Shown: positions 17,299 to 26,412, counted from the stretch's first letter. The stretch: DNA of 64,000 nt from Fictibacillus halophilus (GCF_016401385.1 NZ_JAEACF010000001.1:1488001-1552000); one strand, 5' to 3'. Translations and numbers: made by a program. Notes: generated from the letters alone by a model not told the origin.

Positions 17299-18081
17299 TT
17301 AGTTAAACTTAATCTTAACCGCGCGTGTTGCTACAAAACTTTTAATGTATGTATCAATTGGTCTTCTTCCGCCAAAATCATCTTCATATAGTCCTGTAAT
17401 CACAAAGCCGGCATCAATCTGTCCTTGTATTTGATCCTCTAACGTATGGCCGAATTCTACCGTATCATCAGCCTTAAGGTATGCAGCTTTCTCTTTTTCA
17501 GACAATGAATCAAGGGTTGAATAAGGAATTCTGTTTCTTACAACAAGGTTCCCCTTTCTATCTTCTTCATCATCAAAAATGAACAATAATGGATTCGTAA
17601 AACCAGATATGAGAACGCCTTGGTCTTTTAACACGCGTGCCGCTTCTTTCCAAACGGGAGAGATATCTTCAACGAATAAGTTCGCTACAGGATGAACGAT
17701 CAAGTCAAACTCACCTTCATTAAACATAGAAAGATCACACATATCTCCTTGAATGGCCGTTAAACTCAAATTATTTTCTTTTGCCACCATCTCATCTTTT
17801 TCTAACTGTTTCTTAGAGATATCCATAACAGTAACGTTTGCACCAGCTGCCGCTAAAACAGGACCTTGTTGTCCTCCACCTGAAGCAAGACAAAGAACCT
17901 TCAGTCCTGTCAACGATTCTGGAAACCAATGTCTAGGAACAGATTTTTCTGTTGTAACGGTAATACTCCAATCTCCTCTTTTACTTCTTGCAATAACATC
18001 ATTAGATACAGCCTTCGTATAGATCACACCATCTTCAACTTTTTTGTCCCATGCCCTGCTATTGTGTTTAACGGTATTCAT
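17299..18081 (-). CDS. Class I SAM-dependent methyltransferase
   Basis: 260 residues. The SAM site is motif I VLCLASGGGQQGPVLAAAG (about 62-80; Ser replaces the usual second acidic or Gly position), then VMDISKKQLEKD (motif II) and GDMCDL. The variant GGGQQG loop and the N-terminal HNSRAWDKKVEDG occur together in a Bacillus-type methyltransferase family of unknown substrate. The start is the ATG eight bases after GGAG. No operon partner is evident. Confidence 0.85.
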   Translation of the reverse strand: MNTVKHNSRAWDKKVEDGVIYTKAVSNDVIARSKRGDWSITVTTEKSVPRHWFPESLTGLKVLCLASGGGQQGPVLAAAGANVTVMDISKKQLEKDEMVAKENNLSLTAIQGDMCDLSMFNEGEFDLIVHPVANLFVEDISPVWKEAARVLKDQGVLISGFTNPLLFIFDDEEDRKGNLVVRNRIPYSTLDSLSEKEKAAYLKADDTVEFGHTLEDQIQGQIDAGFVITGLYEDDFGGRRPIDTYIKSFVATRAVKIKFN

Positions 18082-18164
18082 CTTCAAAACTCCTAAACTT
18101 TATATAGTCATACTAAACATTCCTTAAAAAGGTAGATAACTCCTTCATAAATGACAAAAGAAAA

Positions 18165-18196
18165 GCAAAAAGAGCCTTTCAGTAAGGCTCTTTCGA
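18165..18196 (-). terminator. Terminator of mqo
   Basis: AAAGAGCCTTACTGAAAGGCTCTTTTT on the minus strand: stem AAAGAGCCTT / AAGGCTCTTT. Confidence 0.85.
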
Positions 18197-18205
18197 ATAG
18201 CAAGT

Positions 18206-19753
18206 CTAAATCTTTTCATGCAAAAATGTATTTTCTATTTGCGAAAAATCAGCTAAAGTAGGTTCTTTCGCATTAAGTTTAAGTGTACGTGCTGTAGAAG
18301 CATGAACTTTCTTCAACAAATCAGGGTTGTTCATTAATCGCTGGCCATAAGAAGGAATCATCTCTTTAATTTTCGGTTCCCATTTTCCTATATCTTGAGG
18401 GAAACATTTGTTCAGTACTTCTAACATAACGTGAACAGCTGTTGACGCTCCTGGAGATGCGCCTAGTAATGCAGCGATCGAACCGTCAGCAGATGTAATC
18501 ACTTCTGTACCAAACTGAAGTGTTCCCTTTCCGCCAGTTTCAGTATCTTTGATAACCTGAACACGTTGCCCTGCTACGACGAGATCCCAATCTTCACTCT
18601 TAGCGGTTGGGATGAACTCTCTTAATTCTTCCATTCGCTGTTCTTTTGACAATAATACTTGCTGAATCAAGTATTTGGTTAATGACATTTCTTTAGCACC
18701 AGCGGCTAACATCGTTAACACGTTATTAGGTTTTACAGAAGTCACTAAATCGAGCATCGATCCTGTTTTTAAGAACTTTGGTGAGAATCCCGCGAACGGT
18801 CCAAACAACAACGATTTCTTATTGTCAATGTATCTCGTATCTAGGTGAGGAACGGACATCGGTGGAGCACCGACTTTAGCTTTTCCGTATACTTTTGCAT
18901 GCTGCTGGTCAATCACTTCAGGATTCTTACATACCATAAAGATTCCGCTTACTGGGAATCCACCGATATGTTTTCCTTCAGGAATACCGGATTTTTGAAG
19001 CAAATGAAGGCTTCCCCCTCCACCGCCGATAAATACAAACTTCGCTGTGTGGCGTTCAATAGAACCTGTGTTATGGTTTTTCACCTTTAGTTCCCATAAG
19101 CCGTCGGAAGTACGCTTTAAGTTTTCCACGCTATGTTTGTATTTAACATCTACATTCTTATTTTGAAGATGACTAAATAACATGCGAGTGAGTGAGCCGA
19201 AATTCACATCAGTTCCTGAATCAATCTTAGTAGCTGCGATACTTTCATTTAACGAACGGCCTTCCATAATTAAAGGAATCCATTCCATCAATTTCTCTGG
19301 AGAATCTGAGAATTCCATCCCTTGGAAAAGAGGATTCTCTGTTAGCGCTTCCATACGTTTCTTTAAAAAGGCTACATTGTTTTCCCCTTGAACCATACTC
19401 ATATGTGGCAAAGGCATGATGAAGTCTTCTGGGTTACGAATCAACTTTTGATCTACAAGATAAGACCAAAACTGCATAGACACTTGAAACTGTTCGTTAA
19501 TTTCAATCGCTTTCGATATATCTATAGAGCCATCTGGTTTTTCCGATGTGTAATTCAGTTCACAAAGTGCAGCATGCCCTGTTCCAGCATTGTTCCACTC
19601 GTTTGAACTTTCCTCTCCTGCTTTATCAAGTTTCTCAAATACCTTAATTTTCATTTCTGGAGCTATTTCTTTTAAGATCGTCCCTAATGTAGCACTCATG
19701 ATTCCAGCGCCGATTAAAAGGACGTCTGTGTTCGTTTCTCTGTTGCTCATCAT
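18206..19753 (-). CDS. mqo: Malate:quinone oxidoreductase
   Basis: Membrane-associated FAD enzyme oxidising malate to oxaloacetate with quinone, a bypass of NAD-malate dehydrogenase in the TCA cycle. 515 residues. The N-terminal dinucleotide fold [14 protein letters not shown], the Mqo motif [20 protein letters not shown] and the C-terminal [19 protein letters not shown] are visible. The start is the ATG six bases after AAAAGG; the next codon is also ATG. Single gene with promoter and terminator. B. subtilis lacks mqo, but many other Bacillaceae have it. Confidence 0.93.
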   Translation of the reverse strand: MMSNRETNTDVLLIGAGIMSATLGTILKEIAPEMKIKVFEKLDKAGEESSNEWNNAGTGHAALCELNYTSEKPDGSIDISKAIEINEQFQVSMQFWSYLVDQKLIRNPEDFIMPLPHMSMVQGENNVAFLKKRMEALTENPLFQGMEFSDSPEKLMEWIPLIMEGRSLNESIAATKIDSGTDVNFGSLTRMLFSHLQNKNVDVKYKHSVENLKRTSDGLWELKVKNHNTGSIERHTAKFVFIGGGGGSLHLLQKSGIPEGKHIGGFPVSGIFMVCKNPEVIDQQHAKVYGKAKVGAPPMSVPHLDTRYIDNKKSLLFGPFAGFSPKFLKTGSMLDLVTSVKPNNVLTMLAAGAKEMSLTKYLIQQVLLSKEQRMEELREFIPTAKSEDWDLVVAGQRVQVIKDTETGGKGTLQFGTEVITSADGSIAALLGASPGASTAVHVMLEVLNKCFPQDIGKWEPKIKEMIPSYGQRLMNNPDLLKKVHASTARTLKLNAKEPTLADFSQIENTFLHEKI

Positions 19754-19890
19754 TATCAACCTTTTCACCTAAAATTTACAGTAAAAAGCCATTGTCTCAT
19801 ACATATAGAGACAACTTGGTAGCTGCTTTTCCTGTTTTCATGAAAACCGTATCAACTAGTATTACTAATATTTAAGTCTTTAATATCTTT

Positions 19891-19919
19891 ATTATATGAT
19901 AATTATAAATTATTTGAAA
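19891..19919 (-). promoter_or_regulatory. Candidate promoter of mqo with TGATAATTAT repeats
   Basis: Minus strand: TTTCAA, 17-base spacer, TATAAT. On the plus strand TGATAATTAT occurs within the spacer and again at 19932-19941, resembling half of a Fur-type site. The 330-base space between mqo and the comK terminator holds nothing else I can support. Confidence 0.45.
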
Positions 19920-20051
19920 GCCGATAAAAAGTGATAATTATATGAATAGTGTGCCCAAACTCTTTCGACATCAGTATTTACAAAGGTGTTAGTTAAAGTT
20001 TTTTACAGAAGAATGCACAAGTATATATGTATTTCTAACTAAATTGCACAA

Positions 20052-20082
20052 CAAAAACGCCTGTAATTCTTCATCAGGCGCT
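20052..20082 (-). terminator. Terminator of comK
   Basis: CGCCTG / CAGGCG stem with a 13-base loop followed by TTTTTGT on the minus strand. Confidence 0.8.
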
Positions 20083-20100
20083 CCTGTTCGAAAAAATGCT

Positions 20101-20643
20101 TCACGTAAAAATTAGTTCACTGCTTTCTAAACTTTCTTCTCTATCCTTTTCTAGACTTCGATTTGTTCGATTGATTAGTACACTTCTATAATGAGCTGCA
20201 CGATGGAGTTTGCCTTTAAGGGCTCGGGAGGTACTTTCAATAGGTAGGTCCATTCCGTTTGAGAAGATTACTCTAACCTTTTTCCGGTCAATGGATATAA
20301 TATCGTCAATGTGTGGCTGTGAAAGCCAAATGCAGGAGTCTTTTCGTGGTGATTTCGTGGGAAAAAAGAATATATCAAGCTTCGTATCAATCATAATCGG
20401 AGGAAAGCACATCCTCCCCAAAATTATTTGTGTTGCATCTTTCTTGCCATCGTATGTACTTCCATAGTACGGACAGGAATCTTTGATGACTCGAAAAGGC
20501 TTTTTCTCAACAAGGATGACGGCGTCTTTTTCATAAATTTCAGCACAAACTCTTCCCCATTGATTAATAAAAGGATGAATGGCAATGGTCTTATTCGTTA
20601 TTAAATACTTATCCAATTTTTCGTGCACAATTCTACGCTTCAT
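20101..20643 (-). CDS. comK: ComK, competence transcription factor
   Basis: 180 residues (B. subtilis 192). The ComK core is clear: SCPYYGSTYDGKKDATQIILG (about 56-76 in two pieces), PIMIDTKLDIFFFPTKSP and DSCIWLSQPHI. ComK binds paired AT boxes and turns on the DNA-uptake genes. The ATG follows TTAGGAGG at six bases. The final third diverges from B. subtilis, as is usual among relatives. Some genera carry two comK genes; which this is cannot be told. Monocistronic. Confidence 0.92.
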   Translation of the reverse strand: MKRRIVHEKLDKYLITNKTIAIHPFINQWGRVCAEIYEKDAVILVEKKPFRVIKDSCPYYGSTYDGKKDATQIILGRMCFPPIMIDTKLDIFFFPTKSPRKDSCIWLSQPHIDDIISIDRKKVRVIFSNGMDLPIESTSRALKGKLHRAAHYRSVLINRTNRSLEKDREESLESSELIFT

Positions 20644-20804
20644 TCATAACCTCCTAAAATGTTTTTTAAATTCCCCAATAACCTTAACCTCCATAGTATA
20701 AATTTCCCTAAGATTCATACTATATAGTAATATTTTACCATTTAATAAAACACGCATCTACATATTTCACCAATAATTTTCATAATATTTTGTTTATTTA
20801 TAAG

Positions 20805-20840
20805 TTAAGCGGGTGAAGATTCGTTTCTTCACCCGCTTCC
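20805..20840 (-). terminator. Hairpin after the MMPL exporter gene
   Basis: Perfect 12-bp stem AAGCGGGTGAAG / CTTCACCCGCTT with an 8-base loop. The T tract after it is poor, so efficiency is uncertain. Confidence 0.65.
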
Positions 20841-20845
20841 TTTAT

Positions 20846-23260
20846 TTATTTTGTCATTTCTGAAGCGCTCTTTCGTTTATCAGTCAAAACAATAATTGCC
20901 GGAAGAATGAACAATGAGCTGATCAAACATAAGAATGTATCAAATACGGTCGTGATTCCGAACGATCGCAGCATCACAAATTCAGAAAAGATAAGTGTAC
21001 TAAACCCTGCCATAACCGTTAATCCCGACGCCGTAATCGCCATTCCTATTTTAGAAATCGATTTGATTAGTGCTTTTTCACGGGATAGACCGTTTTCGAG
21101 CTCTTCCTGATAGCGTTCCATGATAAGAATGGTAAACTCACTTCCGATACCAAGAACGAGTGAGCCGAGTACAGCCGTTAATGGGTTGATCTCAATACCT
21201 AACAGAAACATCATAAGAGAGGACCAGCCTACAACAAGCACAATTGGTAGAACTGGATACATCGCCATTTTCCATCTTCGGTAAGCTAGCATTAGCCCGG
21301 CGATAATCGCAATAACTCCAATACCTGCAGATAAGTGACGGTTTTCAGTCATCGATCCCACTGATTTAATGTTAATAACATTTGAGCCTGCTGGCTTCAT
21401 TTCCACTCCAGATGGAGGATTGATATCTTTCTCGATATGATTCAGCAGATCCGCTTGCTCCTTCATTCCGATATTTCCAATCGTAAAAGAAACAGCTGCA
21501 GATTCTTTGTCTTTTGATAAAATATTGCTTTTTAATTCATCTGGAACTTGTGCCAAGATGCTCTCAATCTCAGCTTTTGTTTCTGGAACTTCCCCCTTGT
21601 TTGCTTGTTTCATAATGGATGCAATACTTGTTGCTGTCTCAATTTCAGGATGAGCTTTCCGCTGTTGTTCCTCATAATCTGCGATCCATTTAACCACTCT
21701 CGGATCGGTTACATCACCGGATTTAAGAATAAAAGAAATCTCGTTAGTCGAACCAATAATCTTACGTAGTTCATTTAACTCTTTTAACTCTGGGGCTTCT
21801 TGCGGCATCAATTTCTCAATATTCGTTTCGATCTTAAGCGAGTGGTCTATATAAAATCCACCAGCTGAAAGCAACACACCTATTGCTAAAAGAAGTATAG
21901 GTTTCTTCACAGTTAATGTAGCTATTTTTTCCATGAAACCTTCCATTTTACTTGGGGTGGAAACGGTTTCTGGTGTAACTTTACGATCACGCAACATAAA
22001 TACGGCATACATCAACAACAGGGTGACGGTGTAGGAAACGATAACCCCCACAGAAAGCATGATTCCGAAATGCTGAATCATTGGGACTTTTGAAATAAGT
22101 AATGTTATGAAACCAAGTGTCATCGAAAATACAGCAATTCCAACAGCTGGCCCCATTTTCTGAATGGATTGCAGAATAGCTTCTTTTACAGGCTTCCCAG
22201 CTTTTAATTCCTCGTCATAACGGTTGTGAAATTGGATGGCAAAATCCGTCCCAAGACCGATTAAGATGGGCAAAATCGCCATTGTAACCATACTCATCGG
22301 AACTCCGATATAGCCCATGATTCCAATCGTCCAGAATAAAGACAAAAGCACAACCGGAAGTGCTAAGAGTCTCCATTTAACAGGAAAAACCATAAAGAGT
22401 ATGGCTGCCATCAACACTAGTGAAAGGCCAAGCATGATTGACATATCCTTCATCATGCTATTGTAGATTGCTCCATAAATCTTTGGTGTTCCAGATATCT
22501 TAGTATCGAGATTTGAGAACCCTGCTTCTTTTGTCATGTTACTTACTTCTTCTGTTAAATCAGAAAGTTCGCTATAGGGAATGCCCCCTTCTACTTTCAT
22601 AATGATTAAGGCGTGCTTTCCGTTTTGTGGCATAAACGTTTTGAACATTTCGTTTACATTTCCGTCTTTGTCTAATACAAGCCCTTTTACAAACTTCTCA
22701 TTTTGAAGAGATGGTGCCCCTGCTGCTTGTAAGGAGGTAAGATTTGCTCCTGACTGTTCGTTTACCTTCTTCATAAATGCAATTTGCGCTTTCTGAGCTG
22801 CATCTTGTTGCTGTGCAGGAGTTGCACCTCTTGCTGCAGCTTCCTGAACGGCTTTTTCAACCGCTTCTTGCAGTTGACTTTTCATCTTCATCTGTATTTT
22901 TGTTGCTTGATCTGTCCCGTTTTCAATCATGTTGTAATAGCTGAATGCAGATTGAATTTCCTTCTTCTTCACTAATTCACTCTGAAGCTTGTTAATTGCA
23001 GAGAGATTATCTGTTGATAATAAATCACCTTGCTTACCTGAAAGCAGGATGAACAGGGTATCGCTACCAAATTCATCATGATATTCTTCTGTAGCTTTAT
23101 AGATTGGATCCTTATGAGAGATCATCGTCCCCTGCCCAAGATCAACTTGAACTTTCGTCACACCAAACCCAATTACCAAAGTGAAAAGTAATAAAAGGAA
23201 AATGATCTTTTTGGGGCTTTGCGTAATTTTTTTCGCTAAAAAGTTGAATCCTTTACTCAT
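20846..23260 (-). CDS. MMPL/RND-family exporter (HAE3-like)
   Basis: 804 residues in two homologous halves, each with one N-terminal helix, an external domain and five further helices (12 in all). The TM4 relay motif is seen as GLGTDFAIQFHNRYDEEL (first half) and GIGSEFTILIMERYQEEL (second half). The first external domain has a Gln/Ala-rich coiled-coil insertion (about 125-170). Such pumps move lipids, hopanoids or amphiphilic drugs out by proton motive force. A TetR regulator is divergent and TGTTCA palindromes lie between, so it is likely a repressed, ligand-induced exporter. Confidence 0.9.
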   Translation of the reverse strand: MSKGFNFLAKKITQSPKKIIFLLLLFTLVIGFGVTKVQVDLGQGTMISHKDPIYKATEEYHDEFGSDTLFILLSGKQGDLLSTDNLSAINKLQSELVKKKEIQSAFSYYNMIENGTDQATKIQMKMKSQLQEAVEKAVQEAAARGATPAQQQDAAQKAQIAFMKKVNEQSGANLTSLQAAGAPSLQNEKFVKGLVLDKDGNVNEMFKTFMPQNGKHALIIMKVEGGIPYSELSDLTEEVSNMTKEAGFSNLDTKISGTPKIYGAIYNSMMKDMSIMLGLSLVLMAAILFMVFPVKWRLLALPVVLLSLFWTIGIMGYIGVPMSMVTMAILPILIGLGTDFAIQFHNRYDEELKAGKPVKEAILQSIQKMGPAVGIAVFSMTLGFITLLISKVPMIQHFGIMLSVGVIVSYTVTLLLMYAVFMLRDRKVTPETVSTPSKMEGFMEKIATLTVKKPILLLAIGVLLSAGGFYIDHSLKIETNIEKLMPQEAPELKELNELRKIIGSTNEISFILKSGDVTDPRVVKWIADYEEQQRKAHPEIETATSIASIMKQANKGEVPETKAEIESILAQVPDELKSNILSKDKESAAVSFTIGNIGMKEQADLLNHIEKDINPPSGVEMKPAGSNVINIKSVGSMTENRHLSAGIGVIAIIAGLMLAYRRWKMAMYPVLPIVLVVGWSSLMMFLLGIEINPLTAVLGSLVLGIGSEFTILIMERYQEELENGLSREKALIKSISKIGMAITASGLTVMAGFSTLIFSEFVMLRSFGITTVFDTFLCLISSLFILPAIIVLTDKRKSASEMTK

Positions 23261-23285
23261 CTATTATTCCTCCATTTATCTAAAC

Positions 23286-23300
23286 TGAACAAACTGTTCA
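23286..23300. promoter_or_regulatory. TetR operator candidate: TGAACA-n3-TGTTCA
   Basis: Perfect 6-bp arms around AAC, 26 bases upstream of the exporter start codon. Confidence 0.6.
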
Positions 23301-23305
23301 TTATC

Positions 23306-23318
23306 AAACAGGTTGTTT
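23306..23318. promoter_or_regulatory. Second weaker operator-like dyad AAACA-n3-TGTTT
   Basis: Five-bp arms; shares the TGTT half-site with the neighbouring dyads. Confidence 0.35.
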
Positions 23319-23441
23319 AAGGAAATAATAGGAGATAGTGAAGCTTTACTCAATGTCCAAAAAAAGAGAAAGTGTATGATAGCATACAGATGAACTTTGT
23401 TTGTAAAATTTTCTTATGATCTTGTACAAAATGACGATATT

Positions 23442-23464
23442 TGTTCAATAAATTTTATTGAACA
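23442..23464. promoter_or_regulatory. TetR operator candidate: perfect 23-base dyad
   Basis: Arms TGTTCAATAAA and TTTATTGAACA around a single T, ending 46 bases before the regulator ATG. It contains the same TGTTCA half-site as the dyad beside the exporter gene. Confidence 0.65.
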
Positions 23465-23510
23465 TACTGTCTGATAGTATGATACATTCTAGATGAGGAG
23501 GGATTTGAGC

Positions 23511-24110
23511 ATGTCCGAAAAACATGATCTTCGTATTATAAGAACAAAAAAGTTAATTAGGGATGCTTTCCTAGAACTAATCAGTCAAAAAGGATTTACA
23601 TCGATAACTGTTCAAGATATCGCAGATACAGCAACGATTGGCAGAGGTACCTTTTATCTGCATTACAAAGACAAATACGATTTATTAGACCAATTGACAG
23701 ATCAAACACTTACGAAGCTCTCAGAACTTATACAGCCATCTTTTCATTTTCGTGATAACAAACTGAATCTTGAAGAACTGAAACAGATGCTTATTCATGT
23801 GTTTGATGCGATACGTTCAGAACAAACCTTTTTTAAAACAATGCTTTCGAGTCATGACACACCGAACTTCACTCAACAATTGACACAATTTTTCTTTAAC
23901 AAATTTACAGCAGAGTATGAAAATCTGAACCTTTCTCAAAAAAAGGAAGTACCTAAAGGAATTCTTATCAGTTACTTATCTTCAGCCATACTTGGCGTTA
24001 TCATTTGGTGGCTGAAGAACGATATGATGTATGCTTCAGAGTACATGGCGGAGCAAATTACAAATCTTCTCATTAACGGTCCAGCCTCCATATTTGATGT
24101 TGAATACTAA
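23511..24110 (+). CDS. TetR-family transcriptional regulator of the MMPL exporter
   Basis: 199 residues. The N-terminal helix-turn-helix is typical (ITVQDIADTATIGRGTFYLHYKDK, seen in pieces at about 35-58) and a C-terminal TetR_C_7-like ligand domain follows. An ATG six codons upstream lies in the ribosome site GAGGAGG itself, so the internal ATG is chosen. It is divergent from the exporter with three dyads in between, which predicts autorepression and exporter repression. Confidence 0.88.
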   Translation: MSEKHDLRIIRTKKLIRDAFLELISQKGFTSITVQDIADTATIGRGTFYLHYKDKYDLLDQLTDQTLTKLSELIQPSFHFRDNKLNLEELKQMLIHVFDAIRSEQTFFKTMLSSHDTPNFTQQLTQFFFNKFTAEYENLNLSQKKEVPKGILISYLSSAILGVIIWWLKNDMMYASEYMAEQITNLLINGPASIFDVEY

Positions 24111-24114
24111 ATTA

Positions 24115-24149
24115 TAAAAAGCCAAAGAATAATCATCATTCACTGGCTT
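24115..24149. terminator. Bidirectional hairpin downstream of the TetR gene
   Basis: AGCCA / TGGCT outer and GAAT / ATTC inner pairing with A and T tracts on the outer flank. Confidence 0.6.
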
Positions 24150-24243
24150 CCATGATTTCTGCATTACGATCTGAATAATAAGGTTCATCGATCTTGGTAA
24201 ATAAATGTGCACTAAAAAGCAACGTAACAATTAAAGTGGTTAT
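24136..24243 (-). pseudogene. Possible small membrane protein frame without usual start
   Basis: A frame reading ITTLIVTLLFSAHLFTKIDE, then PYYSDRNAEIMEASE and a stop, followed by a terminator. It looks like a real protein tail (helix, then acidic segment), but no ATG, GTG or TTG with a ribosome site begins it. A similar tail occurs at 25350-25385. It may be a truncated gene or be fused to the preceding frame by a frameshift. Confidence 0.35.
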
Positions 24244-24425
24244 GCCCGGATTTCCATTAACCGTTTGCCATAATATTTCCAGTTCATTAAAGAATCCAGT
24301 TCACGTCCCCTGATTTCGTAAAGGATCGCCCATGTTTGATAAACTTTAGCAAGAATGAATCCGATTACTGCCCCAGTGGTGAAGCCCAAAAAATAAGTCA
24401 GTTCCAGTTTTCTAAGATCCTCCAT
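24240..24425 (-). CDS. Small single-helix membrane protein
   Basis: 61 residues with one hydrophobic segment (about 11-28, YFLGFTTGAVIGFILAKV) and a polar C-terminus. The ribosome site is weak. It lies 33 bases after yunG on the same strand. No family recognised. Its stop overlaps the possible truncated frame downstream. Confidence 0.45.
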   Translation of the reverse strand: MEDLRKLELTYFLGFTTGAVIGFILAKVYQTWAILYEIRGRELDSLMNWKYYGKRLMEIRA

Positions 24426-24458
24426 CTATTCAAACCATCATTCCATAAAAAAGAGGCA

Positions 24459-24830
24459 CTACCCTTGAGTTGGGCTGCCATCCTTCTTAATCAATGCTAT
24501 GAGACTTTGTGTTAAATGATTGTATTGTAAGGTATTCGTATCACTGAAGGCTTCTTCCCTGTTGGATGGGAGATTTTCATAGTGAATCGGAGATTCAAAC
24601 TGTGAATCTGAAAAATCATATCTATTTCCCTCAATCACATTGTAAAAATGCCACCCTTCCGTTAGTGGTGTTTTTACAATATCTCCATTTAGCAGATCTT
24701 GAACCACAAGCGCTGTTACCCCGCATTGTCCTCTGGCTGGATTCTCTTTCGTCCATTTGGAGCTTGTCTCAATGGACCATGCTCTAAGCAATTGATTCTT
24801 TAACGTTTGAATCCTTTCGTCTAGCAACAT
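24459..24830 (-). CDS. yunG: YunG-family protein
   Basis: 123 residues. The conserved block SSKWTKENPARGQCGVTALV (about 23-42), with a Cys after the RGQ, and the later GWHFYNVIEGNRYDFSDSQF match B. subtilis YunG. The Cys and His in these blocks recall a transglutaminase- or papain-like site, but no function is known. GGAGG lies six bases before the ATG. It probably shares a message with the small membrane protein that follows. Confidence 0.8.
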   Translation of the reverse strand: MLLDERIQTLKNQLLRAWSIETSSKWTKENPARGQCGVTALVVQDLLNGDIVKTPLTEGWHFYNVIEGNRYDFSDSQFESPIHYENLPSNREEAFSDTNTLQYNHLTQSLIALIKKDGSPTQG

Positions 24831-24929
24831 TTATTCCTCCAATCGAAATAAACTTTTTTGACATTATAAAAAGACTTTTCTACCACATCCAAAAGCAACT
24901 AGGGTTACGAAAACAGCCTATTTTTATTA

Positions 24930-25211
24930 TTAAACCGCCAAAATCACTTTCTCTTCAGAATGTATGATGTATATGCTATAAATTTTATGCTTCAACTTTT
25001 GTCTCAGTTCCAGAGGGATCGTTAATGCACCTCTTTTACTGATTTTCTGAGTAAATTCCCTCGTCATATTTTTATCTATGATAATGACATCATCTTCACA
25101 ATCAATGCCTACGATCGATCCATTGCTAATCGCAAACTCTTCTCTCCAGCGAATTGGTATGTAAATATAACCTCTCTCGTTGTCATAATACTTATCTTCC
25201 AGCTTATACAT
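24930..25211 (-). CDS. Two-repeat AbrB/SpoVT-like protein
   Basis: 93 residues. The C-terminal half, KISKRGALTIPLELRQKL (about 55-73), is a textbook AbrB swapped-hairpin DNA-binding element. The N-terminal half repeats the pattern as ERGYIYIPIRWREEF (about 13-27), followed by NGSIVGIDCEDDVIIID. One chain may therefore carry two swapped-hairpin units and bind as a monomeric pseudo-dimer. AGGTGA precedes the ATG. A DNA-binding transition-state-type regulator or antitoxin is possible; no toxin gene is adjacent. Confidence 0.7.
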   Translation of the reverse strand: MYKLEDKYYDNERGYIYIPIRWREEFAISNGSIVGIDCEDDVIIIDKNMTREFTQKISKRGALTIPLELRQKLKHKIYSIYIIHSEEKVILAV

Positions 25212-25329
25212 AATTCACCTGCTATTCAAGAATAGGGAAACTTCATTTTACTATAATGTGATGAAGTGGTGAAGTCTATATAGTAAACTTTATGTAAAAT
25301 TTACAATCCTTTTAATTCTTTTCCAAAAG

Positions 25330-25366
25330 AAAAAGCCAATGAATGACGCTCATTCACTCGCTTTCA
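25330..25366 (-). terminator. Orphan minus-strand terminator-like hairpin
   Basis: AAAGCGAGTGAATGA / TCATTCATTGGCTTT followed by T-rich DNA on the minus strand. No intact gene precedes it; it resembles the hairpin at 24115 and follows the remnant at 25350. Confidence 0.45.
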
Positions 25367-25385
25367 TAATGCTGTTTTACGCTTT
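25350..25385 (-). pseudogene. Remnant similar to the tail of the 24136 frame
   Basis: ATTATGAAAGCGAGTGAATGA matches 18 of 21 bases of the end of the 24136 frame (it would read IMKASE-stop), but a stop codon and an indel break the frame just upstream. Confidence 0.35.
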
Positions 25386-25488
25386 AATACATCTCAAGTC
25401 TTATTCAAATTACATCTGGAGAAACTGTCTGTGTCTTCATTTTATATCTAAAATAATACTATAAAGACATTACGAACGGAGATAAGTT

Positions 25489-26349
25489 ATGACAGACACT
25501 TTTACCAGAAAACAACTTACACTTGAACTTTTGCTGCATATTACACTAACGTCATTAACCCTTGTAACCCTGATCATGCTGCTACCGACCATTCAGCCAA
25601 TCTTTAAATTGATCGGCATCGGGCTTGCGATCGGTATCGTAACTTTTGACTTACTCTTTTTATGTAAACGTAATCTGCAATCCTTAAAAATCACTCGCCT
25701 GATCGCGCTCTATTTCTTTGCCGTCAGCATGTTCGTGTTTGCTATCTTTTACGTGACAAAACTGTTAGTGCTAACAGACATGTACGGATTTGAAAACTTA
25801 TTAAAGTTAAATGAGTCCGCTGCCAAATTCATCTACTTAGCTATTTGTTTCGCACAGCCAATCATCTTGCCTCTGCCTGAAGTCGTAACGGTTGCTGCAG
25901 CTAGTGCTGTATTTGGACCGTTCACAGCGATTTTCGTAGGATTTCTCGGAACACTAGCTGGAATCATCATGATGTATTTCATCGCAAGATTTGGTGGACA
26001 GCGCATTGTTTCAAGGTTTGTAAAAGAAGAACACCTCACAAAGTACCAAACTTATGTACAGAGAAATGAAGTCCTCTTTTTAGCTATTATGTTTATCATT
26101 CCAATTTTACCGGACGAAATCATTTGTATTGGAGCAGGACTTGGCGGGGTTACGTTTCGACGGTTCTTTATTATTGCAGCACTATCGAAGCTGTTCACCT
26201 CTACAATCTTTGCTTACTCCGTGGAACTAGCGAAGATCTTCTCTTTAACAACGACTGAATTGATGGTGTATGCTTCAATCATTGCGGGAGTTGCATTTAT
26301 CGTGACAACGTTGATTAAGAAGAATGTGAGACAGAAGGAAAAGGCTTAA
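25489..26349 (+). CDS. VTT/DedA-type (TVP38-TMEM64) membrane protein
   Basis: 286 residues and about seven membrane segments. The VTT (SNARE-associated) domain covers about 120-250. PLPEVVTVAAASAVFGPFTA and GFLGTLAGIIMMYFIARFGG hold the conserved Glu and Gly-rich elements; FIIPILPDEIICIGAG holds the conserved Pro/Asp. Related DedA/VTT proteins flip phospholipids or undecaprenyl phosphate. An extra hydrophobic N-terminal third (about 12-85) precedes the domain. CGGAGA lies six bases before the ATG. Single gene with terminator. Confidence 0.85.
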   Translation: MTDTFTRKQLTLELLLHITLTSLTLVTLIMLLPTIQPIFKLIGIGLAIGIVTFDLLFLCKRNLQSLKITRLIALYFFAVSMFVFAIFYVTKLLVLTDMYGFENLLKLNESAAKFIYLAICFAQPIILPLPEVVTVAAASAVFGPFTAIFVGFLGTLAGIIMMYFIARFGGQRIVSRFVKEEHLTKYQTYVQRNEVLFLAIMFIIPILPDEIICIGAGLGGVTFRRFFIIAALSKLFTSTIFAYSVELAKIFSLTTTELMVYASIIAGVAFIVTTLIKKNVRQKEKA

Positions 26350-26353
26350 TACG

Positions 26354-26401
26354 AAAAGCTGCTCCCAAAGAACATATCGTTCTAAAGGAAGCAGCATTTT
26401 T
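26354..26401. terminator. Bidirectional terminator between the VTT gene and the giant gene
   Basis: GCTGCT / AGCAGC outer and AGAAC / GTTCT inner pairing, then TTTTTATT on the plus strand. Confidence 0.8.
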
Positions 26402-26412
26402 ATTCAAATTCG

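Noticed and set aside
20644..20845. ComK boxes for comK autoregulation
   Set aside because: Several A4/T4 runs exist but none with the AAAA-n5-TTTT pair at an accepted spacing that I can defend in such AT-rich DNA.
24036..24230. 64-codon minus-strand frame overlapping the TetR gene end
   Set aside because: Mostly antisense to the TetR gene, with no ribosome site or protein-like features.
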